The notes beneath the pieces were generated by a model. That model was given only the letters and a program-made list of their open reading frames with translations, did no database searches and was not told the origin of the DNA. The translations under genes were made by a program, and so were the position numbers. Of a DNA stretch of 64,000 nucleotides, positions 36,696-46,497 are shown piece after piece. The stretch comes from Mimachlamys varia (taxonomy: Eukaryota > Mollusca > Bivalvia > Pectinida > Pectinidae), in NCBI GenBank assembly GCA_947623455.1, contig OX392532.1:51835058-51899057 (forward strand), given 5' to 3'. How positions within the stretch are numbered: position 1 is the stretch's first letter; each line of letters starts with the position of its first letter.

Positions 36696-36980
36696 ACAAC
36701 TTACCCTTCTTATGTCGATTACAACCCAACGTACCCTTCTTATGTCGATTACAACCCAACGTACCCTTCTTTTGTCGAATACAACCCAACGTACCCTTCT
36801 TTTGTCGAATACAACCCAACGTACCATTCTTTTGTCGATTACAACCAAACGTACCATTCGTATGTCGATTACAACCCAACGTACCCTTCTTTTGTCGAAT
36901 ACAACCCAACGTACCCTTCTTTTATCGAATACAACCCAACGTACCATTCTTTTGTCGATTACAACCAAGCGTTCCCTTCC
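36696..36980. repeat. 30-bp tandem array
   Basis: About nine units of ACAACCCAACGTACCCTTCT followed by TTTGTCGATT, exact 30-bp step. Because 30 is a multiple of three, frames of 251 and 152 codons on the plus strand and two on the minus strand run through it. Substitutions fall at all codon positions, and two different plus frames are equally open, so I do not read any as a protein. Confidence 0.95.
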
Positions 36981-37299
36981 AACCCCTTCTAATTCCAGCT
37001 AATCCCAGTTACCTTGACAACCGTGTCCATTTCACTTCCTGTATAATAATTTCGGCCTGTTATTTCCCGCGCAAATCGATCTGGCCATTTCTATATAATC
37101 AAACGTCTTATATAAATCAATCAGGAGGGAGGTCAAGGTCATGCAGACATGGTCAGTGGTGTGATTCTTGGCTCCGCATAATTTCTAAAAATTATCCATT
37201 TTCGGTTTTACTACAAAGTTTGATTTTTGGTATATGAGAAGTTGGAATGATGGAGTAGTATATTCTACAAGAATTTTTCTGGACAGATTTTGGAACTTT
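36981..37299. other. No gene recognised
   Basis: Between the 30-bp array and the LINE. The LINE 5' boundary may lie in here, but no target-site duplication is evident. Confidence 0.4.
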
Positions 37300-37443
37300 T
37301 GATGATTTTGAGGTTAAGAAAACCACACTGAGAACAATGGACTGACCACCTGTGCTGACAACTGTTTACGCGCGCCCAGTGTGTATATACGTGTACCTCA
37401 CCTGTACAGGTAAAACCTGTAATTCTAATTTGGAAACTAATTT

Positions 37444-38277
37444 TTGCACTCGATAATCATGCCGGGACCGAGAACCAGTGTAGGTAGCGGGAAGACGGGT
37501 ACCAAAAGTAGACCTCTGGATATTCTGAGTGAACCATCAGAGAAGGACAGGGTTGATGTCCTTTTTGATATGATATCAGCACTAGTGACGAAAACAGATA
37601 TGGACAAGATGATGGATAGAAAGTTGGAGAGACTTAGAGAAGACATTAGAGAAGAGAACCGGGTTCTCGTTGAACAGCTAGAAGGAAGAATTTTTGATTT
37701 GGAGAAAGACAACGAGTCCTTGAAGGAAAAAGTGGAACAGCTAGAGGATCGAATGAGAGAGTCAGAGAATTTTAACGCCTCGCTGGATTATAAACTTAAC
37801 GATCTAGAGCAACAAGGAAGGAAAAATTCTATCAGGATTGTTGGTCTACACGATAACACCGAACGAGAATCAGTTGAGGAATGTGTGCGTAAAGTTGTGA
37901 CATTTGTGCGAGACGCTCTCAAGGTCGACATAGATGAAAAGGACATTGATATTGCCCATCGCTTAGGACGTTTCAGCAGTGACAAGCCGCGTACAGTTAT
38001 TTGCAAATTTACGCACAGGAGAAAAAAGGCTGAAATCCTTAACAATCGCCGGAAGTTGAGAGGTTCGAAACTTATTGTTTTCGAGGATCTGACCAAAAGG
38101 AACCAAGACATTCTGAAACAGGCCTACAAACTCAAAAGTGTCAAACATTCGTATAGTGTGGATGGGAAACTTTTTGCGGTGTTGGTGGACGACAAGAAGC
38201 GCAGACTGCGATATGACACTGAATTGACGGACCAGTACTTAGCAAAGGACAGTAACTTCAGGATTGGAAATTTTTGA
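37444..38277 (+). CDS. LINE ORF1 protein (coiled coil, RRM, C-terminal domain)
   Basis: 277 codons. In L1-type elements ORF1p trimerises through its coiled coil, coats the element RNA and acts as a nucleic-acid chaperone in the ribonucleoprotein. Here residues 1-30 are basic and unstructured. About 50-125 form a heptad-rich coiled coil (for example LEGRIFDLEKDN, LKEKVEQLEDRM). From about 128 an RRM-like domain starts with KNSIRIVGL and includes the DIDIAHRLGR motif (168-177) typical of this family. A basic C-terminal domain follows (RRKKAEILNNRRKLRGSKL onward). The length is near that usual for the family (about 300). A second ATG at codon 6 (37459) is an alternative start. ORF2 follows after 681 bp in the same orientation. 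No zinc knuckle is visible. Confidence 0.92.
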   Translation: MHSIIMPGPRTSVGSGKTGTKSRPLDILSEPSEKDRVDVLFDMISALVTKTDMDKMMDRKLERLREDIREENRVLVEQLEGRIFDLEKDNESLKEKVEQLEDRMRESENFNASLDYKLNDLEQQGRKNSIRIVGLHDNTERESVEECVRKVVTFVRDALKVDIDEKDIDIAHRLGRFSSDKPRTVICKFTHRRKKAEILNNRRKLRGSKLIVFEDLTKRNQDILKQAYKLKSVKHSYSVDGKLFAVLVDDKKRRLRYDTELTDQYLAKDSNFRIGNF

Positions 38278-38958
38278 TTCTGTGTCTTATATCTGGATAT
38301 ATGTGAAAATACGTGTTTTAGTGTTTTTATTATTATTAAGTGATCGATAGCGGACTAAGGTACGTGACAGTACTGCCAGGGATGGACTTTCTCTGGTTTA
38401 TCGATCTTTTTCTTAGTGGATTAATGGAAATGTACATGTAAATTAAACCGGTAAGTTACTTTCATTTTCTTGTTAATGTGTTCATATCTATATTTCATAT
38501 ATTAGTTTCATAATACTTATTATGAAGACGACGTTGTTTTTCCTTTTACTGACGATGATGTTCTGGTTGCGTATTTATGATTTACTTATAGTTCGTATGT
38601 AAATTGAGTAATATGTAGTTCCAGTATAATATTGTCTGAGTTTTGGGCATTCCGGAAATAAATCCTATTTATTTTTAAATTAAATAAATTCCGGAAAATA
38701 TATCTACATTTGTATCTAATATTAGTATACTACTTCCGGTTTACATTTTATTTCCGCCGGCCGCCAGCATGGTGGGTTAACGTTGACTACTACGAGAAAT
38801 ATACATGTATGTGTGCGTGAGTAGACAGTTGCACTTGATTCTGACCATATTGACATGTTTTATAAATCTATTTCTCTATTTCTCTTTCTATTTTCACTCC
38901 TATTCTCTATGGCTGGGCTAGAAAATGCATTGTCGTTACGGTTAGTTGGGCATGTAAC
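38278..38958 (+). other. Inter-ORF spacer of the LINE
   Basis: 681 bp without an open frame of note, AT-rich, with a TC-rich patch at about 38865-38910 and ACGTATTTATG-like strings. In many L1-group elements the two ORFs are much closer or overlap. The spacer could hold signals for ORF2 translation, or ORF2 could be made from a separate transcript. Neither is shown. Confidence 0.6.
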
Positions 38959-41900
38959 ATGATGGAGGGTGTTTCTATTTTATCTGCTAATTGTCAGGGT
39001 CTTGGGGACATAACTAAAAGAAAAGACGTTTTCTCGTACCTGAAATCTAAGGGGCATTGTATTTACTGTTTGCAGGATACGCACTTCACTGAGGGAAAAC
39101 AAGATTTTATTAGAAATGAGTGGGGTTTCGATATTTATTTCAACTCTTTCAAATCCAATTCCAGAGGGGTGGCTATTTTAATAAATAATAATTTTGATGC
39201 CAAGGTAAATAAAGAAAAGAAAGACTCAACGGGGAATTTTTTAGCTCTTGATATTTTGGTAGAAGAATCAAAAATTACTCTAATTACAATATATGGTCCC
39301 AACACAGACACACCAAGCTTTTATGACAATTTAGTTAACACTATTGATGATTTTGGCAATGACAAGGTCATTGTATGCGGTGATTTTAATCTAGTTTTAA
39401 ATCCTGATTTAGACTATGACAGGAGCTATAAAAATGTCAATAATCAGAAAGCCAGAGAAAAAGTTATGGATGTTATTAATAGTCATTATTTAGTTGATAT
39501 TTATAGGGAACTTCACCCAGATATTAGACGATATACCTGGAGAAAAAAGAACCCATTGAAACAGGCTAGATTGGATTTTTTTCTTATATCAGACAATTTA
39601 TTATCTAGTGTAATTAGCTCACGTATTGAACCCGGGTACAGGTCTGACCATTCGTTTCCTATACTAAATTTAAAATTTAATGAATTTAAACGGGGCAAGG
39701 GACTATGGAAATTTAACTCGTCTCTATTATATGATGAAGAATATCTTAATTTGGTTAAGAAAGTTATCTTAGAAACAAAAACCCAGTACTGTCTTCCTGT
39801 TTACAACTTAAATGCTATAGAAAATATTTCAGACTTGGACATTGAATTTGTTATTGATGATCAGCTATTTCTTGAAACAGTATTGATGGAAATAAGGGGG
39901 AAAAGTATATCATATTCATCCCATAGAAAGAAAACACTAAATAGAAATGAAGATATTCTTAAGGAAACAATACGATGCATGGAAGAACAAGATCAGGTAG
40001 ATATTGAGGAATTAGAAGGCAAGAAAAAGGAATTAGAAAATATTAGAGAGAATAAGATTAAAGGTAGTATGATAAGATCGAGGGCAAGATGGCAGGAAGA
40101 AGGAGAAAAGCCAAGCAAATATTTTTTCAGTTTAGAAAATAGGAATTTTATCTCTAAATTAATACCAAAGATAGAGAAAGAAGGTAATGTTGTTATAACA
40201 AAGCAGGATGATATTCTTGAGGAGATTCGCTCTTTTTATGAAAAATTATATGATAATAGTTCTGAGGTAGAAGATGTTGATTTAACTGAATTTTTAGGTA
40301 AGTTTGATGTTCCTAAATTAGATAATAATGAGGCAGAAAACTTAGAAGGGCTAATCACTATAGAAGAGGCAGCTAATACTTTGAAAAACATGAAAAATAA
40401 TAAAAGTCCTGGAACAGATGGTTATACAGTGGAATTTTTTAAATGTTTTTGGAAACAGCTGGGGGGGTTTATCGTTAGGTCTATTAATTTTGGATATAGA
40501 AAAGGTATGCTGTCTGTAACTCAAAGACAAGGTGTCATTACTTGCATCCCCAAGGGAGATAAATCTAGACAATTCTTAAAAAATTGGAGACCAATAACAT
40601 TACTGAACATAGTATATAAGATAGCATCAGGATGTATAGCAGGAAGGATTAAAACAGTGCTAAATAAATTAATTTGTGAAGATCAAACAGGGTTTCTTTC
40701 GGGTCGCTATATTGGGGAGAATACCAGACTTGTCTATGATATAATGCAGTTTGCTGAAGATAAATTTATTCCAGGAATGTTATTAATGTTAGATTTTGAG
40801 AAAGCCTTTGATTCAGTTTCTTGGAAATTTGTTGATGAAGTTTTTAATTATTTTAATTTTGGTCCTGATATTAGAAATTGGGTTAAATTACTGCATACTA
40901 ATGTCTCAGCAACTATAAATCAGGGGGGTAACTTATCATCTTTTCTAGATATTAAAAGAGGTTGTCGCCAAGGCGATCCAATCGCTCCATACATATTTAT
41001 TCTGTGTGTTGAGATATTAGGAATTCGATTTAGAAATAATGACAAGATAAAGGGTATAGATGTGAATAATTTTCCTATACTCATTTCACAGTATGCTGAT
41101 GACACCACTCTTATACTTGATGGATCCGAATTATCACTGAAAGAATCTATTGTCGAGCTGAATACCTTTTCAAAAATATCTGGACTGAAACTTAATGTTG
41201 ATAAAACTCAGGTGGTCTGGATAGGAAGTAAAATTTACAGTAATGACACTTTTCTACCTGAATTAAATTTGCAATGGGGAAGGTCTAAATTTACACTACT
41301 AGGGATAGATTTTAGTGTGAATCTACATGAAATTCCAAAATTAAACTTTGACAAAAAATTAATTAAACTAAAAACGCTTCTAAAGACTTGGAGTAGAAGA
41401 TCACTAACACCTATTGGTAGAATAGTTCTAATAAAATCTCTGCTATTATCACAATTAAATAATCTTTTTATATCCATACCAAACCCTGATGAACACTTTT
41501 TGCAAAACCTTAACTCCATTCTCTATAACTTTTTGTGGAATAGTAAGGTTGATAAAAATAAGAGAGATATTATAACTCAGAATTATTGTGAGGGGGGTCT
41601 AAAAATGGTCAATATACGTTATTTTATTGACTCGTTAAAACTTGGCTGGATCAGAAGGTTATATCAGAAATCAGCTAAGTGGCAACTCATTGTTAATACC
41701 TACATTGACTTACATAAATTATCTACATGTGGGGATGCATTTATTCAGGACTGTCATAATAATTGTAAAAACAAATTTTGGAAGGATGTGTTTAAAGCAT
41801 GGCTAAGATTTAATGATTCTGATCAGGTAAGAAAATTAAAGGAGAAGGTCTTCTTGAAAATGCCACTTTGGTACAATAGGGATTTTACTATTGGGAAAAT

Positions 41901-42786
41901 GACTATTTTTTACAAGGCCTGGTACAATAAAGGGGTAACAATAGTAAATGACCTGGTTAAGGACCTTAACTCTCTATCATTTTATTCATTTCAAGAATTC
42001 ACAGAGACTTACCGAGTAAATACAAACTTTCTTCAATATCAAGGGGTAATTTCTGCAATTAAATTATTTATACAGAAAGCTAATTGTGACTTTGATAAAC
42101 AGCCTATAGTTTACCCGACCATTCCTACTAATATTCCGCTTTTCATGAAAAGAGCAAAAGGATGTAAAGATTTGTATAATCTTATGATAAAAAAATCACT
42201 TATTTCTACAGGTAGAAAAAAATGGGATAAATTGTTTGAAGATGTTGATTTGAACTGGGCCGACATTTATAGCATTCCCTTTAGGGTTACAAGAAACTCC
42301 AGACTACAATGGTTCCAGTACAGGATAGTACACTATTTTTTAACAACAAATACATTCTTATTTAAAGCGGGTTTAGCTAATAGTCCAATTTGTATGCTTT
42401 GTAATTTAGAGAGAGAAACAATAGTTCATGTTATATGGGAATGTCAGGAAACTCAAAGATTTTTGCAAAGTGTAGAAACACTTCTAGATGCCCTCTTTAT
42501 CCCATTCTCATTTAATAAAAAAAGTTTTATTTTTGGCTTATTCGTAAATAATGAGAATGTTATTGGTAACAAGATAGATAATGTTATTCTAATTCTGATT
42601 AAATTTTATATATACAAAACAAGATGTCTACATAAAATTTTAAATCCTGTTGCTCTTATCAATAATATCAAAGATTACTACATATGTCAAAAATACATTG
42701 CTAACAGCCAAGGAGAGCATGCACAACAGAAACATGAAAGTGATTGGAGAAAATGGAAAAAGCTATTAGAAATAGCCAGTTTCTAA
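38959..42786 (+). CDS. LINE ORF2 protein (endonuclease and reverse transcriptase)
   Basis: 1275 codons. It nicks target DNA and copies element RNA into the nick (target-primed reverse transcription). Residues 1-240 are an apurinic-type endonuclease: NCQGL (11-15), LQDTH (38-42, with Asp where Glu is usual), GDFN (141-144), RLDFFL (204-209) and SDH (229-231). About 365-380 is a basic RARWQEEGEKPSKYFF segment that commonly precedes the polymerase. The reverse transcriptase has KSPGTDG (482-488), LDFEKAFDS (611-619), CRQGDP (669-674) and YADD (712-715) with both catalytic Asp present. A C-terminal knuckle has Cys1145, Cys1148, His1157 and Cys1162 (CX2CX8HX4C). Length and order match L1/Tx1 elements. 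ATGATG opens the frame and the endonuclease begins at once, so the start is well supported. All catalytic motifs except the Glu-to-Asp change look intact. Confidence 0.96.
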   Translation: MMEGVSILSANCQGLGDITKRKDVFSYLKSKGHCIYCLQDTHFTEGKQDFIRNEWGFDIYFNSFKSNSRGVAILINNNFDAKVNKEKKDSTGNFLALDILVEESKITLITIYGPNTDTPSFYDNLVNTIDDFGNDKVIVCGDFNLVLNPDLDYDRSYKNVNNQKAREKVMDVINSHYLVDIYRELHPDIRRYTWRKKNPLKQARLDFFLISDNLLSSVISSRIEPGYRSDHSFPILNLKFNEFKRGKGLWKFNSSLLYDEEYLNLVKKVILETKTQYCLPVYNLNAIENISDLDIEFVIDDQLFLETVLMEIRGKSISYSSHRKKTLNRNEDILKETIRCMEEQDQVDIEELEGKKKELENIRENKIKGSMIRSRARWQEEGEKPSKYFFSLENRNFISKLIPKIEKEGNVVITKQDDILEEIRSFYEKLYDNSSEVEDVDLTEFLGKFDVPKLDNNEAENLEGLITIEEAANTLKNMKNNKSPGTDGYTVEFFKCFWKQLGGFIVRSINFGYRKGMLSVTQRQGVITCIPKGDKSRQFLKNWRPITLLNIVYKIASGCIAGRIKTVLNKLICEDQTGFLSGRYIGENTRLVYDIMQFAEDKFIPGMLLMLDFEKAFDSVSWKFVDEVFNYFNFGPDIRNWVKLLHTNVSATINQGGNLSSFLDIKRGCRQGDPIAPYIFILCVEILGIRFRNNDKIKGIDVNNFPILISQYADDTTLILDGSELSLKESIVELNTFSKISGLKLNVDKTQVVWIGSKIYSNDTFLPELNLQWGRSKFTLLGIDFSVNLHEIPKLNFDKKLIKLKTLLKTWSRRSLTPIGRIVLIKSLLLSQLNNLFISIPNPDEHFLQNLNSILYNFLWNSKVDKNKRDIITQNYCEGGLKMVNIRYFIDSLKLGWIRRLYQKSAKWQLIVNTYIDLHKLSTCGDAFIQDCHNNCKNKFWKDVFKAWLRFNDSDQVRKLKEKVFLKMPLWYNRDFTIGKMTIFYKAWYNKGVTIVNDLVKDLNSLSFYSFQEFTETYRVNTNFLQYQGVISAIKLFIQKANCDFDKQPIVYPTIPTNIPLFMKRAKGCKDLYNLMIKKSLISTGRKKWDKLFEDVDLNWADIYSIPFRVTRNSRLQWFQYRIVHYFLTTNTFLFKAGLANSPICMLCNLERETIVHVIWECQETQRFLQSVETLLDALFIPFSFNKKSFIFGLFVNNENVIGNKIDNVILILIKFYIYKTRCLHKILNPVALINNIKDYYICQKYIANSQGEHAQQKHESDWRKWKKLLEIASF

Positions 42787-42964
42787 ATACAATTATGTAA
42801 TGTTATTCTCTTTGTCTTATCAAGAACCTGGATTACATATATGATTAGATTATCTAATATTTATTTGTTTTTGGAATTTAAGATTAAATGTTCCCATCAG
42901 ATCCTGTACATATGTAACTGATATCTTTTTAAAAAAAAAATATAATGCAATATCATCTCTAGCC

Positions 42965-43008
42965 CAGTGTCTGTCTGTCTCTCTAATCTCTATGTCTGTC
43001 TTTCTATG

Positions 43009-43062
<54 letters not shown>

Positions 43063-43495
43063 GTGTGTGTGTGTGTGTGTGGTATGTCAATCTACATGTT
43101 TTACAGTTGGGTGTGTGTGTGAGTCTATGAGTGTAAGAGTGTGATTATGAGTGATACTTGTAGCAATGTCATGATGATAATGAGGATGATGAGAATGTCC
43201 TCGATGGTATGATGATGATGATGTCATGGTGATGTTATGATGATGTTGTAGAGATGATGATAAGAAAGATTGTAATTTTTATGATGAAGATCGTGATTGC
43301 ATGTTGACGTGGATGACGATGATATCACATCAATGTTATGATGATGGTGTTGTATGACGGTGGTGATAATGGTTATGATGTCATGGTGGTAATTATATGG
43401 TGGTATAAAGATGATGATGATATTGTGATGCTATGATGATGATGATTTATTTCATGATGATGGTAATGGTTGACGATGGGGATGATTGTAAGATG

Positions 43496-43541
<46 letters not shown>

Positions 43542-43631
43542 ATGTTTGATGATGATGATGCTGATTATGATGATTATGATGATGATGAGGATGATGATGA
43601 TGATGATGATGATGATGGACTGATTATATTT

Positions 43632-43699
<68 letters not shown>

Positions 43700-43830
43700 G
43701 ATTATTGTATTTTTGATGATGATTATGATGAGGATGATGATGGAATGATTATATTTCTGATGATGATGATGATGATGATAGGGATGATGATGATGAAAAA
43801 GATGATGATGAGGATGTTCGAAGATAAGGA
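42965..43830. repeat. Microsatellite cluster (CT)n, (GT)n, GAT-rich
   Basis: CTGTCTGTCT-type repeats lead into pure (CT)n at 43009-43060, then (GT)n at 43062-43081. An irregular ATG/GAT region follows from about 43163, becoming nearly pure (GAT)n in blocks at 43498-43540, 43580-43615 and 43637-43697. Frames through it would encode runs of Asp or Met and are not genes. Confidence 0.97.
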
Positions 43831-44989
43831 TATTGCGATATACCATGATGTTGATGTTAATGTACTGTTAATGTTGAAGAATTATGTATGTGAGTAGGAA
43901 TGTAAGTGAGCATGTGTTGTAAACATTTACTTATGATAAATCTCTGAAAAATAAAACAAATATAAAAAAAAAATAAATCAATCAGTTTGATGATTAGCTC
44001 TGATATCCGGACATAACAATAAAACAGGGACATCGGCTTATAAAACCATCGAATTAATAAAACAACTCCAAGAAAAATGTGACGACGCATGACAAAAAAC
44101 AATGCTGCGACATTAATTGGCTTTGGTACTGAAATAGATTATTTGTACAAGGCATTGGCTGTTTCCAGTTTAAGATTTATTTTTGTAAATAACAAACAAC
44201 TCCCGCGAGAATTTGAACCATCTTTACTTTAGTTTAAATCATCGTTAACATTAATACTGAATTATGTCTTCAATGAAACATCCGGTATTAATTTCACATA
44301 AAAAAAATTAAATAGTAAGAGTTTACAAAGATATTTTATGAACCCTTTTTAAAAAACATGATTGTTTTTCTCTTTTCTGTCCTTTTCTACTATCTTTATG
44401 TCACTGTCACGTGACAAGGACATACTATGTTTACTTTTGTCTTTTCTGTTCTTTTGTATTTTTGTCAGTCAAATTTTGTTTTAATATCCATCACGCTTAC
44501 GTCTAAAAGAAATTAAAAAACTCAAAAAATACAAAAACGTCAATAAAACTATAATCTAAACTCATAATCGATTGAATTGAACAGAATATTAACAAAGTGA
44601 AATGAAAAAAAAAGAATAATACTTTATTTAAGTCTTTAATCATAAAACCGTTCTCGTGTTCAGGCATGGATTATGTGCTCAAACAAGCTTTCTTATATAT
44701 AACTCACGCAAACAAACCAAACGATAAAAAAGTCAAATAAAACGACGTCCCTCCAACCACTGCTCAAAAAGATACACACCGCCCCACAATATAAAACCGT
44801 CTACGCTACAGTTAGAATCCAACAGTTCAGTTCTTTATTACCTTGAACCTTATGGCTCATCAGTACAAAATAAAAACATATATACAAGAATAACACAATC
44901 AATATCTGCAATACCCTTACACGCCCATATACACAACTTCAGATACACTCATTCGCGCACTTGGTATATATAGTGTAGAAGGATATTCC
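43831..44989. other. No gene recognised
   Basis: AT-rich. GTCACGTGAC at 44406-44415. The part nearest 44990 may be the 3' untranslated region of the LINE remnant next to it. Confidence 0.4.
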
Positions 44990-45240
44990 TCGCTATACTT
45001 GTACATAGCTTTTTCTTTTCTGATTACTCAATTTAATATATTTGACTAAATTTGACACCTGTCTTTCGCTCACTGTTTCCATAAGTTGGATAAATTTATA
45101 CATGCTAGGTTTATCATAGTAATATTTCTCAATAAGACGTTTTCTAAAATCAACATAATATTCACATTTTAATATAAAATGATATTCATCTTCGATGTCT
45201 CCACTGTTGCAGCATGTACATGTTGTTTCAGTTCTTTCTA
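44985..45240 (-). pseudogene. 5'-truncated LINE, C-terminal end of a reverse-transcriptase ORF
   Basis: Minus-strand translation of about 45238-44990 gives ERTETTCTCCNSG, then DIEDEYHFILKC, EYYVDFRKRLIEKYYYD, MYKFIQLMETVSER and SNLVKYIKL, ending at a TAG near 44990. The C..C, EDEYHF and ..C spacing is the zinc-knuckle region that closes ORF2 of many non-LTR retrotransposons in marine invertebrates. The frame is open over about 80 codons and starts abruptly at about 45240, where an AACGAG-type junction marks the truncation. It is a different family from the intact LINE at 39-43 kb. I infer the family only from this short piece. Confidence 0.7.
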
Positions 45241-46497
45241 AACGAGATCAACTCGTGATCGTTTTAAACCCAGTGACGCTGGCTGTAATTGGTGTGCACT
45301 TTGGGGAACCTGCACGACTGGGGCACTCGAGTGGCCGGTGCTGCACATTCATTTAATCAAAGGGGTATATAGGAGCTATCTTGTTTAACAATCAACGTTA
45401 AAAATGGCAACTGTGGAGTGGTGTTTATCTGTGGTTTCTTAGATCTAAATCACAGAATTAGAAACCAGGTGGGAACGTACTTCCCCGGTTTATATGTGGT
45501 GCGTATGGTACTTATATTGGGACATCATTCGCTATATAGTTCGAAAGAGGTTTAGTCACATGGTGTTTGATCGAGCATGCGCACTATCACCAGCATCACA
45601 TAATGTGAGATGAAGAAGAGCATGCGCATTATCACATCTGAGAAATGTAAACGAGCATGCGCACTGTCATATATCTGCGATTGTCTGACGATAAAATCTT
45701 TAATATTTTATTACGTGGACGTATGACCTCTCGTTGTATATGCGAGACCACTCCGTCGTTTGTGTTTACAGCGTCATTTTATGACATATAGCAAAAAGAT
45801 GACTTTCACTGAAGCATAACGTGAAAGTTTATTACTGTAACACTTTGGCCATGTCCATCTCGCTTTCAAATTTGCCCCTTGAAAATAACATCGCAGACAT
45901 TATCAAAGTAGATCGGTGTTCGTTATCAGAAACATATGACTTATAAAAACTTGAATTAAACACATTTTGGAAATGCTAAAAATAATTCAATTGATTTTTT
46001 CATACCTTCAGATCTTTTATTATATTTTTAAATTAATTTACATCGCGCATGCGCAATCTTGAACTTCCCTTGACGACAGAACAAACAAAATGTTCCGGTA
46101 TTTCTTGTAACAATGCACTTAAAGTCAGTTGAATTTGACAAATGAATATAAATAGCTCGGAGGTAATTAAATTAAAGATTTAAAACTGGTTATTCTCGGA
46201 CTCAATTTTATTTTTGATGGAATCCAATGCCCTTTTCAGATTGATGATCGATTACACCTTGTTACCGTCTCAATATTAACATCTTAAGAGAAAAGATAAG
46301 TATTAGGCCTCCAAAATGAACGTTGAATCTCCGAGGTCTTGGATAACCAAAGAATTCTTCTATTTATCTATACTAATAGATTGTGATTGACGTCATAACT
46401 TTAATATGTATATACTGTAATTGCGTTCCGTTTTAATTAACCTTCGAGATTATGCAATATTGTATCAAATGATACATGGCACACAACAGTTCGGCAA
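45241..46497. other. No gene recognised; cluster of CATGCGCA motifs and a possible TATA box
   Basis: GTATATAGG at 45366-45374 lies about 30-40 bp before an AAAAATGGC start-like context at 45404. That frame closes after 12 codons, so a gene would need a splice soon after. GAGCATGCGCA occurs three times between 45573 and 45665, and a full CGCGCATGCGCA near 46046-46057. These resemble NRF1-type promoter sites. Nothing here is proven. Confidence 0.3.

Larger units (their letters stand above)
37300..42940 (+). mobile_element. Intact L1/Tx1-group LINE
   Basis: About 5.6 kb with a short candidate 5' UTR, ORF1, a 681-bp spacer, ORF2 and a 150-bp 3' UTR ending in a run of ten A (42931-42940). Both frames are uninterrupted, which suggests a young, possibly active copy. 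The 5' edge is approximate. The leader contains a 12-bp perfect palindrome ACCTGTACAGGT at 37400-37411. Microsatellite (CT)n(GT)n follows about 70 bp beyond the A run. A coiled-coil plus RRM type ORF1 with an apurinic-type endonuclease at the N-terminus of ORF2 places it in the L1/Tx1 group. No other copy of this element lies in the window. Confidence 0.93.

Noticed and set aside
36482..37237. 251-codon frame with a ten-residue repeat (QPNVPFFCRI-like)
   Set aside because: It runs through a 30-bp tandem array that is open in several frames on both strands. Substitutions show no codon-position bias and the ends are unremarkable.
43470..43897. Poly-Asp, poly-Met and poly-Ile/His frames
   Set aside because: Pure (GAT)n microsatellite read in different phases.
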